NCBI GenBank assembly: GCA_012522535.1
Contig: JAAYKF010000015.1
Coordinates: 1-34,910, forward strand
Length of the DNA: 34,910 nucleotides
Origin: Bacteroidales bacterium
GTDB lineage: Bacteria > Bacteroidota > Bacteroidia > Bacteroidales > WCHB1-69
Direction: 5' to 3'
Below the pieces are notes generated by a model. The model was not told the origin of the DNA, ran no database searches, and saw only the letters and a program-made list of their open reading frames with translations. The translations under genes were made by a program, and so were the position numbers. Below are positions 27,054-34,910 of the stretch, in pieces. Position 1 is the first letter of the stretch. Every line of letters starts with the position of its first letter.

Positions 27054-29567
27054 CTATTTCACAATAACTTCATCAATAAAAAGCCAAGCATCACTTCCTT
27101 CTCCGGGGTGTCCTTCGGGACATTTGCCCATGGATTTGGCAACAACTTTCACATATCTTGCCCTGACAGTTTTGGGCATGTCAACGCTGGCACTTTCTAT
27201 TTTAATTATGCCATCGGCACTATTATCACCATTGTAGTTTGTCTCAAGTTTAGTGAACTTTTTTCCATTATTTGAAATGTAAATTTCCACCTCAGTAGGT
27301 AAGAAAATCCAAGCTCCAATATCTTTCAAAAAATTGGTTTTTATATGATTTATTTTCTCCCTTTTACCCAAATCTATAACCACATCTATATCATTTCCTC
27401 TGAAGCCTTGCCAGAATCCATCTCTATAATTCAATGAACCTATGATACCGTTTACCAAGGTCCTTTTGTGTTTTGACTTATAATTTCTGCTATATTCACT
27501 GTTGTATTTAGCTTTCTTTCCAGTTGATATTGAGGGGTTTACGTTTATTATCATATCCTCTTTTTGCATAAAAGTTTCGTTTTCGGCTCTTACAAAAACT
27601 ACACTCTCTTTTTCAATCATAATTGGACTTGAATATATGTTTGAATTTTCGTCTGGCACGCTGCCATCTAAGGTATATCGAATATGACTATTGGTGTCGC
27701 GGACATGAAAAGCTAACCAACATCTGTTCAAACTGTCCACCCAATTATTACTCTTGAGGTCAATAACAGAAGCTTGGTCTAAGATAGGTTCTTCGAGGGT
27801 TTGGAAAAATATTTCATTATATTTTAATTCATCAAAAATAATCAATTCATTATCTTTGTGTTTCAGCCAAGGTGCTGGTACATAGACCGTTTGGGTAGGT
27901 CCAATATTCCAAAAACGACCTAGGTTATGTCCATTTAACCAAACAAAACCTTTTCCAAAATTGGACATATCTATATATGTATCGCCAATTTCGTCGATGT
28001 CGAAGGTGGCTTTGCGGAAAACTGGCGAACGATTACTCTCTTGTAGGGCGGGGTTAAATTCAGGCATTTCGGTCATAGGAAGTGAATAAATCATCCAGTT
28101 TTTCAACTCGGTTTGATTAAATTCAACTTTTCTTGTAATACCTTTTTTATTATCATTTAGGAAAGAGCCATAATTTATTCTTCCCATATTTTCCACCAAA
28201 ATATCCAAAGTATCACCCTGTTTTATATTTCTAATAAATAATGAATCTTGTTCTAAACGGCGGTCTAAAGTGCCAACTCTTCTGCCGTTGACAAGAACTA
28301 CGGCATAGTCTCTAACGTCAAAAACTTTTAGAAAACCTCTGCCTTCTTCCTTCATAATATTTCGATACATCACAAATCCATAGCCTTGATTTATCTCTTC
28401 AAAAGTTTTGAGATTTTCAGAAAATATTGGTTCTGGGAGATTGTCATATAACTTTGCCACATGGGTTAATTCGGTCTTTTTTATGGCAATAGTTTTATTT
28501 TTCTGAGGTACTTCAGGAAGTTTTTCTCCTATATGATTTTCAATAACATTACGGAAAGCGTAAAATTTAGGTGTTGCATTTCCAGCCTCATCAATGGGAG
28601 CATCGTAGTCGTAGGATGAGGTCTGTGGGCGGAAAGGTGGCATATTGGCACCATTCCAAAAGCCTCTTGTAGAACCTCCGTGCACCATATACATATTTAT
28701 GGATAAACCAGAATCGAGTACAGTTTTATAGTCGTCAATAAAATCCTCAAAAGGCACTGTTTTATGCACCTCACCCCAGTGGTCGAACCAAGCGGGGTAC
28801 CATTCGGAAATAAAATAGGGTCCACGATTGAAGTTATATTTATTCACTAAATTTTTCACCAGTGTAACATCCAATGTGCCATTTAGTGCCGGCAACAAAC
28901 CGGGTAGATGACCCTCCTTGATTTCGCCCGTTCCGTCGCAGGTAAAAAGTGGTACATCAATGCCAGCATCACGCATCATGTTTTTGTTTATATTGAGGTA
29001 CTCTTTGTCATTACCATAAAAACCATACTCATTTTCCACCTGAGCCATTATAATGGGTCCGCCGTTGGTAATTTGTAGTGGAGCTATTTCTTGTGCCAAT
29101 GCTTGGAAATATTTTTCACTCAGTTCCAAAAATATTGGGTCTTGACTTCTAACTTCAATATCTTTTTCATTTAGCAACCACCACGGATAGCCACCAAACT
29201 CCCATTCGGCACAGGCATAGGGGCTAGGGCGGATAATTACCCACAGTCCGACCTCTTGTGCTGTGCGGACAAATTCGGCCACATCGGCATTACCCTCAAA
29301 GTTATAAACTCCCGGCTGGGGTTCGTGATAGTTCCAAAAAACGTAGGTACATATTGTATTCATCCCCATGGCTTTAGCCATTTCTAAGCGGTGCTTCCAA
29401 TACTCCTGAGGTACACGTGCAAAGTGCATTTCGCCACTAATAATTTGAAAAGGCTTGCCATTTAGTAAAAAGCTGTCATCGCCATAGGCAAAAGTGTGCT
29501 TATCTTGAGAAAAAAGAGAAGATGAAGCGAATAAAAGAACAAAAATTGAAACTATAATCTTTTTCAT
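27054..29567 (-). CDS. GH35 beta-galactosidase with chitobiase-C-like and F5/8-type C domains
   Basis: SGEMHFARVPQEYWKHRLEMAKAMGMNTICTYVFWNYHEPQPG, GGPIIMAQVENEYG, FISEWYPAWFDHWGE; RYTLDGSVPDENSNIYSSPI; C-terminal discoidin-like region. Confidence 0.95.
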   Translation of the reverse strand: MKKIIVSIFVLLFASSSLFSQDKHTFAYGDDSFLLNGKPFQIISGEMHFARVPQEYWKHRLEMAKAMGMNTICTYVFWNYHEPQPGVYNFEGNADVAEFVRTAQEVGLWVIIRPSPYACAEWEFGGYPWWLLNEKDIEVRSQDPIFLELSEKYFQALAQEIAPLQITNGGPIIMAQVENEYGFYGNDKEYLNINKNMMRDAGIDVPLFTCDGTGEIKEGHLPGLLPALNGTLDVTLVKNLVNKYNFNRGPYFISEWYPAWFDHWGEVHKTVPFEDFIDDYKTVLDSGLSINMYMVHGGSTRGFWNGANMPPFRPQTSSYDYDAPIDEAGNATPKFYAFRNVIENHIGEKLPEVPQKNKTIAIKKTELTHVAKLYDNLPEPIFSENLKTFEEINQGYGFVMYRNIMKEEGRGFLKVFDVRDYAVVLVNGRRVGTLDRRLEQDSLFIRNIKQGDTLDILVENMGRINYGSFLNDNKKGITRKVEFNQTELKNWMIYSLPMTEMPEFNPALQESNRSPVFRKATFDIDEIGDTYIDMSNFGKGFVWLNGHNLGRFWNIGPTQTVYVPAPWLKHKDNELIIFDELKYNEIFFQTLEEPILDQASVIDLKSNNWVDSLNRCWLAFHVRDTNSHIRYTLDGSVPDENSNIYSSPIMIEKESVVFVRAENETFMQKEDMIINVNPSISTGKKAKYNSEYSRNYKSKHKRTLVNGIIGSLNYRDGFWQGFRGNDIDVVIDLGKREKINHIKTNFLKDIGAWIFLPTEVEIYISNNGKKFTKLETNYNGDNSADGIIKIESASVDMPKTVRARYVKVVAKSMGKCPEGHPGEGSDAWLFIDEVIVK

Positions 29568-29717
29568 ATTGCTAGATTGTTTTTATAGTTTACAAATATA
29601 AATATATTTATCGTAAATGGTGAAAAAATAAAGCTTTGAAGCTAATTATGATATTTTAATTTTTTTTCCGCCATTTTTTGTGAGAAAAATTATAACTTAG
29701 CACAAAATAAATCAATT

Positions 29718-30416
29718 ATGTCAAAGAAAGAATTTCCCAGTAATAGTGTCATTGAATCGTTGATAAGCAAAGGCAATTTGAAGCAAGATATTTATATAAA
29801 CACCATGAATGCCTTTAATTTGTTGAAAAACTCAGCCATTATTTTTAATGAAGTTTGGAATGAAAAATATTCAGTTGATGTCCAAAGGGTGCAATTGGAG
29901 TTTACGGAGCAGAATATACATGAGTTTAAGCTGAAATTTGCAGGCGACACATTGGTATTTATGATGCATACCAATATTTTTGAATTTCCCAGAGCTCACG
30001 AAATAATGAAATTGCCCTATGTGAAAGAAAATCCCAATAGAGCTTACTGTGGAGTTGTAAATATTTATAACTTTTTGTCCGACTCTTTTAAGTACAAAAG
30101 GATAAATGATTCGGGTTATTTAGTGGGAAGAATCTTTGTAAACTTCGAAAATCACTATTTTGTGGAGGGGAAAAAGGAAATAGCCATGTTGGTTAACAAT
30201 TTTACGAAAAATGAGTTTGATAAAGATAAAGCCAACGAAATAGTGGAGTCGGCGGTGCAATATTCCATAGATTTTGACTTACTAATTCCACCTTATGATA
30301 TTGTAAAAGAGGTACTTGTGTTGGATATCCTACAAAGTGAATTGCAAGGTTCAAGCATGAAAACCGCCAAGAGAATGGGCTTTAGATTTCAGGCGGATAA
30401 AGATATATTTGAATAA
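29718..30416 (+). CDS. Conserved-looking hypothetical protein
   Basis: Complete 232-aa ORF preceded by a TAACTTAG promoter-like box; no family recognised. Confidence 0.75.
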   Translation: MSKKEFPSNSVIESLISKGNLKQDIYINTMNAFNLLKNSAIIFNEVWNEKYSVDVQRVQLEFTEQNIHEFKLKFAGDTLVFMMHTNIFEFPRAHEIMKLPYVKENPNRAYCGVVNIYNFLSDSFKYKRINDSGYLVGRIFVNFENHYFVEGKKEIAMLVNNFTKNEFDKDKANEIVESAVQYSIDFDLLIPPYDIVKEVLVLDILQSELQGSSMKTAKRMGFRFQADKDIFE

Positions 30417-30451
30417 TTTTGCACAAAAAGTGAAGAAAACTTGCAAAAAAG

Positions 30452-30482
30452 TTTGGTGGTATCATTTTTTTGTGTAATTTTG
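30452..30482 (+). promoter_or_regulatory. Bacteroidota-type promoter of tRNA-Glu
   Basis: TTTG (30452-30455), 19-nt spacer, TAATTTTG (30475-30482). Confidence 0.78.
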
Positions 30483-30521
30483 CACCGTTCTTTACAGGAT
30501 ATGACAAAAAAGATACCAAAT

Positions 30522-30593
30522 GGTCCGTTCGTCTAGGGGTTAGGACACCAGGTTTTCATCCTGGCAGCAGGGGTTCGATTCCCCTACGGACTA
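30522..30593 (+). tRNA. tRNA-Glu (anticodon TTC)
   Basis: GGTCCGT/ACGGACT acceptor stem, CCAGG-TTTTCAT-CCTGG anticodon arm, GGGGTTCGATTCCCC T-arm; CCA is not encoded. Confidence 0.96.
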
Positions 30594-30596
30594 CTT

Positions 30597-30628
30597 AAAA
30601 AAAAGCACTGAATTTCAGTGCTTTTTTT
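30597..30628 (+). terminator. Rho-independent terminator after tRNA-Glu
   Basis: AAAAAAAGCACTGAATTTCAGTGCTTTTTTT stem-loop with T-run. Confidence 0.85.
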
Positions 30629-30644
30629 GTTTTAAGGATTTTTT

Positions 30645-31127
30645 TTAGCTGATAAGCCTATTAATTTTTTCTAAGTAAGTTTCGGCAATTTGAAATTCTC
30701 CGGATAGTTGCAAACCACTGTTGTGGTTGTATAGCTCCAAAATAATTTCTTTGTCATTTTTGTTTTTGGGATAAAAGTTTAGCTCAAGCCGTTCCACCAC
30801 AGTGGAGCTTCCGCCTGCCGTTTTTGCCGAGCGGGATGAGTTGGTTATTTTGCACCATTGAATACTTTTCAGATCGATGGCTTGTTCCGATATTTCATCT
30901 TTTATGGTTTTGATGAAAAATAGATTTTTAGTATTCTCGTCTATGCCAATGACAAAATTTTTGCAATATTCATAGCTGCTAATTTTGCTGTTATGACTGA
31001 TGGCAAAATCTTTTAGTTGTACGATTTTTGTATTTCTTTTTGCTCTACTTCTGATATACATTGCTATAAAAGGAGCAAATATAAGTGCTAATATAACCAA
31101 TGTTGTGATAATAATTCCTGGTTCCAT
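30645..31127 (-). CDS. Hypothetical single-pass membrane protein
   Basis: MEPGIIITTLVILALIFAPFIAMYIRSR start at 31127 looks more likely than the 31214 ORF start; no family recognised. Confidence 0.68.
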   Translation of the reverse strand: MEPGIIITTLVILALIFAPFIAMYIRSRAKRNTKIVQLKDFAISHNSKISSYEYCKNFVIGIDENTKNLFFIKTIKDEISEQAIDLKSIQWCKITNSSRSAKTAGGSSTVVERLELNFYPKNKNDKEIILELYNHNSGLQLSGEFQIAETYLEKINRLIS

Positions 31128-31222
31128 TTTTTTGGTTTTTAAAAATATTAAATATAGTCCTTTGCTAAAAGGACAATGATTGAAAATTGTAAGCTGTGAT
31201 TGGTTCTGAGCCAATTTTCACT

Positions 31223-31591
31223 TTACCAAAAGTAATGGAAAGGATATAGAAGATCTGATTTTCTGTAATTTATAAGCAGATTGGAAGATTTCTCAACATA
31301 GCTAAAGAACTCTTCATCTAATATATTTTCGCTCTGTTTGGTGGAGACCCATTGCCAAGTTGATGTTTTCTTAAAATTTGGTGTGGGTAAATTATAAATG
31401 TTACCAATGGTGATTTCGCTTTGGAGGGTGTGCGAAAAAGTGTGAGAATTCCAATTTAGAACAATTTTTTCGGCATGGGGAAGTTTTTCCAAAATCTCAA
31501 TATCGGGAAAAGCTCTGCTGGCTTGACTTATGGCTATTACATAAACCAACGCCAAAAGGCTGAGTCCAAATGTTTTCCAAATTTTTCTCAT
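31223..31591 (-). CDS. Hypothetical protein with N-terminal signal/TM segment
   Basis: Complete 122-aa ORF, MRKIWKTFGLSLLALVYVIAISQASRAF. Confidence 0.6.
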   Translation of the reverse strand: MRKIWKTFGLSLLALVYVIAISQASRAFPDIEILEKLPHAEKIVLNWNSHTFSHTLQSEITIGNIYNLPTPNFKKTSTWQWVSTKQSENILDEEFFSYVEKSSNLLINYRKSDLLYPFHYFW

Positions 31592-31671
31592 AATGCAAAT
31601 ATAATCAATAAATTATAGTTCAATCTGAAAATTAGCGGAAAAATATTAACTTTGTTTCAAATCAGAATATT

Positions 31672-31965
31672 ATGGAAGAATTGAAAATTTCGTGGTTAGT
31701 AGATGTTGAGGTGTTTGATAGATTGCAGTTTAAGGATTATTTACATGGATTAAATGAGCTTGTAAAAGAGTTTTCGGGTGAGTTTGTAAAAGAGTTCTCT
31801 TTGCCAGAAATAGTGGAGGGCGATTGGCGACCAAGGACTTTGCTTTTAATTTTTGAATTTGAAGATAAAGCATATTTTAACAGATTCAAAAATTCGTCTC
31901 AGCTTCGCAATTTGCGTTATCAGTTCAACGATGTAGCCAGTTTTAAATCGGTGATAATGAGGTGA
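31672..31965 (+). CDS. Small hypothetical protein
   Basis: 97-aa ORF preceded by TAACTTTG box; followed by a perfect hairpin. Confidence 0.65.
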   Translation: MEELKISWLVDVEVFDRLQFKDYLHGLNELVKEFSGEFVKEFSLPEIVEGDWRPRTLLLIFEFEDKAYFNRFKNSSQLRNLRYQFNDVASFKSVIMR

Positions 31966-31974
31966 GTTATACCA

Positions 31975-32013
31975 AATCAATCCAGCTTTGCATTTTGCAA
32001 AGCTGGATTGATT
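31975..32013. terminator. Perfect 18-bp hairpin between converging genes (bidirectional terminator candidate)
   Basis: AATCAATCCAGCTTTGCA-TTT-TGCAAAGCTGGATTGATT. Confidence 0.72.
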
Positions 32014-32032
32014 ATTTTATTATTACAATTAA

Positions 32033-32641
32033 TTATTTCCCAGAGTTCATATACTCTTCCAATAGTCGTTGTACATATTTTCCAAGTATATCAAATTCTA
32101 AATTCACCACAGTACCTTCTTTAAAGTTGTGGAAATTTGTAACATCATAAGTGTAGGGTATAATAGCCACTGAAAAGCTGTTTTTGGTGGGGTCAACCAC
32201 TGTGAGGCTTACTCCATTAACCGAAACAGAGCCTTTCGAAACGGTGAAGTTGTTCATTGCGGGGTCATATTCGAAGAAGAATCTCCAGCTTCCGTCGTCT
32301 TCTACAACCTTTGTACAAACGGCAGTTTGGTCAACATGCCCTTGAACAATATGTCCGTCAAAACGGCTATTCATTGCCATACTTCTTTCTAAATTCACTT
32401 CGTAGCCCACATGCCAAGTACCCAAGTTAGTTTTATCTAAGGTCTCTTGAACAGCTGTAACAACGTAGGTTTTGTTTTCGTGATCAACATTTACAATGGT
32501 TAAGCAAACTCCATCGTGAGCCATACTTTGGTCAATTTTCAACTCATCAGCTATGGAAGTTTCAACGGTGAAATGAACATTACCTTGTTCTTTTTCAATT
32601 TTTACTATTTTTCCTGTTAATTCTACAATTCCTGTAAACAT
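32033..32641 (-). CDS. ribE: Riboflavin synthase, alpha subunit
   Basis: MFTGIVELTGKI...VETSIADELKIDQSMAHDGVCLTIV...NLERSMAMNSRFDGHIVQGHVDQTA...VNGVSLTVVD. Confidence 0.96.
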   Translation of the reverse strand: MFTGIVELTGKIVKIEKEQGNVHFTVETSIADELKIDQSMAHDGVCLTIVNVDHENKTYVVTAVQETLDKTNLGTWHVGYEVNLERSMAMNSRFDGHIVQGHVDQTAVCTKVVEDDGSWRFFFEYDPAMNNFTVSKGSVSVNGVSLTVVDPTKNSFSVAIIPYTYDVTNFHNFKEGTVVNLEFDILGKYVQRLLEEYMNSGK

Positions 32642-32666
32642 ATTTTTTGATTTTTAATTTCTATTT

Positions 32667-34910
32667 CTATCTAAAAAGGCTAACTGTGCCTTGCAATGTT
32701 CGTTTTTTAATTCCTCCAATTCTATATTCAAAAACATCACAAATATAGTAATAAACCCCTTCGGCACAATCGTTGCCTGTAAATTGATCTTTTCCATCCC
32801 ATAAAACATCTGGATTTTTGGTTTTATAAACAATATTTCCCCAGCGATTATAAATTTTCATATCAATACTTTCCACAAAACTGTATGGAAATGGCACAAA
32901 AAGATCGTTGTAATTGTCGCCATTGGGGGTGAAAACATTGGGAAGTACGTATGGATTGCACTCTTCCAAATCTATGCAAACAAAGTTGCTAAGGGCACTT
33001 TCGTTATATGATAAATCGAAGGCTGAAATGGCAACGCATCCAGCCATATACTCCATATTTGCAATTTGAAATTGATGAAGGTTTACATCAAAAACGGAAT
33101 CTATTTTCACAAAAATACCATCATTGGAGCTGTTGAAATATACGTAGTAGCCATAAACGTCCAATAGACAGCTATCGGCTGGCAGTTGTATAGTATAAGT
33201 GTTTGTTTCACAGTCGGTTTCGCCTTGCAAAATTGGTACACAGGGTGGCTCGTTATCAATGGGGGTTTGACACGATTTTTGTGAGAAATTTATCAGTGGC
33301 GACTCAATTCCGTCTATGGTGTATTCGCCTGAACTTCTGATAAAATAGCATTGTTCGATGTCGTTCTCCAAGGGAAAATCAACAAAAGATTTTTCATGGG
33401 TTGTGGCTATGGAGTCCCACAAAGAGTTTTCTAAATTCTTTCTGAAAACGGTGTATTCAAAATTTGTCCAAGGTGTGTTTTCGTTCCACGATAGGGTGAT
33501 TTTTCTATCGTTGGGAGTGAGGTTAATAAAGATACTTCCAGCCGGATTTGATGTGCCGATTGTGAGGCTATTTTCAGGGGTTAGATTGTTTAGCTCAATC
33601 TTGTAGAACCACGTATTGGAGACGGTGTTGATATTTGTATCAAAAAATGTGGTGTCGTTTAGGTCGTCTAAAGTTCCAATTTCGCTGTATGTGCCGTTTA
33701 CAGTTGTACTTCGTAAAATTTTATACTGATGTGGTCCGGGAAATTGGGCAAAGTCTAATTCAGTGGGTTTTGTCCATCTGATAAATATTTTTCCATCTGT
33801 GCTTGATGTCTCTTCTACACTGACATTGGTAATGATTGGCACTTCTCTTTTTAGTGATGCACAAGCTTCGTTGGAGGCATAGCTTTCGGCAAAATCGGGA
33901 AATGTAGCCACCACTACATAGCAATATTGATTTCCGTATATTAAGCCCTGCCCAGCATTGTCATCAACAAATATTGTATCTAAGATTGAGGTGCTTGTCC
34001 CCACAAGTTGAAAACTTGTATATTCGGGAACCCCAGTTTCGCAGTGGTCATGTGTCCATCCCGATGGTCCATTGTGGCGATAAACTTTATACCCATTGGC
34101 ATTTCGGCAGTTGTGGCTGTCCCACCTAACAACGATGGAGTTGCCCAGAGGGTCGGCTGTAAGATTTTCGGGTGCTGGCGAAACCACCGTTATTCTCATT
34201 GTTTTCATGGAGACCAAATTTATGGGAATATTGTTGTCTTCAGCCTTAAAGCTCACCTGATAGGGGTGTTTGCGAACGTGAGAGCAATTTGTACTCCATT
34301 TGAAATCGGCTTGCACCTGCCCAAATCCATAAATTGATTGTGGAAAAATCGCTGGAGATTGTTCCACATTAAAAGGTCCCCCAGTTGCCGTTAGTGTGAT
34401 TTTATCTCCCTGGGCATCGGTGGCTTTAACAGTGGTTTGGAAATTTGTTCCAGCCACAATACAGGTGTCTTCAATAACTTCTATCTCAGGAGGGGTGTTG
34501 TTGCAAGCCCCAATATTTATCTGCATATCGCGCAGCACAGAGCCAATTTTTACCCCAGCACGCCACTCTTCAATTAAAATTGCAATATTGTATTCGCCCT
34601 GCAAAATAGGGCTATCCCAAAACAGGTCGCCAGTAACAGGGTCGATTGTTATAGAGTTTGAAGCCAAAGGCAATGAATATCCGGGTATCACTTCACCCTC
34701 CAATCCAAGGCAGTTTACAAGTTTATACGAAAGGCTGTCGCCGTCGGGGTCATAGGCACTGGGATTATGATAAAAAGGGGTGTTGACGCAACCATTGTCC
34801 ACTGGTGGATTTAGCAAAACTGGTGAGCTATTTCCACCCAAAAAAGGGTGAATAGTGATTATTGTTTCAAGATAAAATGGGATATTTACAGAATTGGGAA
34901 TATTTATCAC
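32667..34910 (-). CDS. Large secreted protein with FN3-like repeats and gliding-motility/CHU (T9SS type B) C-terminal domain, 5'-truncated by the window edge
   Basis: C-terminus LPNVFTPNGDNYNDLFVPFPYSFVESIDMKIYNRWGNIVYKTKNPDVLWDGKDQFTGNDCAEGVYYYIC is the gliding-associated CTD; several FN3-like blocks upstream. Confidence 0.92.
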   Translation of the reverse strand: MINIPNSVNIPFYLETIITIHPFLGGNSSPVLLNPPVDNGCVNTPFYHNPSAYDPDGDSLSYKLVNCLGLEGEVIPGYSLPLASNSITIDPVTGDLFWDSPILQGEYNIAILIEEWRAGVKIGSVLRDMQINIGACNNTPPEIEVIEDTCIVAGTNFQTTVKATDAQGDKITLTATGGPFNVEQSPAIFPQSIYGFGQVQADFKWSTNCSHVRKHPYQVSFKAEDNNIPINLVSMKTMRITVVSPAPENLTADPLGNSIVVRWDSHNCRNANGYKVYRHNGPSGWTHDHCETGVPEYTSFQLVGTSTSILDTIFVDDNAGQGLIYGNQYCYVVVATFPDFAESYASNEACASLKREVPIITNVSVEETSSTDGKIFIRWTKPTELDFAQFPGPHQYKILRSTTVNGTYSEIGTLDDLNDTTFFDTNINTVSNTWFYKIELNNLTPENSLTIGTSNPAGSIFINLTPNDRKITLSWNENTPWTNFEYTVFRKNLENSLWDSIATTHEKSFVDFPLENDIEQCYFIRSSGEYTIDGIESPLINFSQKSCQTPIDNEPPCVPILQGETDCETNTYTIQLPADSCLLDVYGYYVYFNSSNDGIFVKIDSVFDVNLHQFQIANMEYMAGCVAISAFDLSYNESALSNFVCIDLEECNPYVLPNVFTPNGDNYNDLFVPFPYSFVESIDMKIYNRWGNIVYKTKNPDVLWDGKDQFTGNDCAEGVYYYICDVFEYRIGGIKKRTLQGTVSLFR

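Noticed and set aside
32642-32666. FMN riboswitch upstream of ribE
   Set aside because: Only about 25 bp separate ribE from the next gene, too short for the aptamer.

Overview
The window is 34.9 kb of AT-rich DNA from a Bacteroidota chromosome. Support for this comes from TAnnTTTG-type promoter boxes, a TonB receptor/DUF4249 pair, a UbiE-PorT neighbourhood and a gliding/T9SS-type C-terminal domain. Most genes are ordinary: M23/LysM peptidase, FISUMP protein, GcvT, RpmH (missing from the ORF track), DUF2851, SDR, TamB-like, TsaD, split transketolase, ECF sigma factor, heptose-7-P kinase, UbiE/MenG, PorT-like, GH35 beta-galactosidase, tRNA-Glu, riboflavin synthase, and a partial large T9SS-type protein. 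The accessory part is a four-gene DpnII/MboI-like (GATC) restriction-modification cassette at 12.07-15.28 kb. The least explained signals are non-coding. (1) Intergenic 'word islands' at 2191-2700 and 18666-18853 share an ordered composite: GA-rich TGAGAGA words, then GAAATTTAGAAACCnnGAAACTTG, then TAACCACGGAGACACGGAG. They form large imperfect inverted repeats. In three of three cases, including 4380-4430, the GA-rich module begins at or directly after a stop codon on the coding strand. (2) A near-perfect 18-bp hairpin lies inside the start of the sigma-factor ORF, just after the transketolase stop. (3) A hand count finds only 20 GATC sites in the window, 5 of them inside the 3.2-kb R-M cassette. 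All calls come from reading the sequence; no searches were run.
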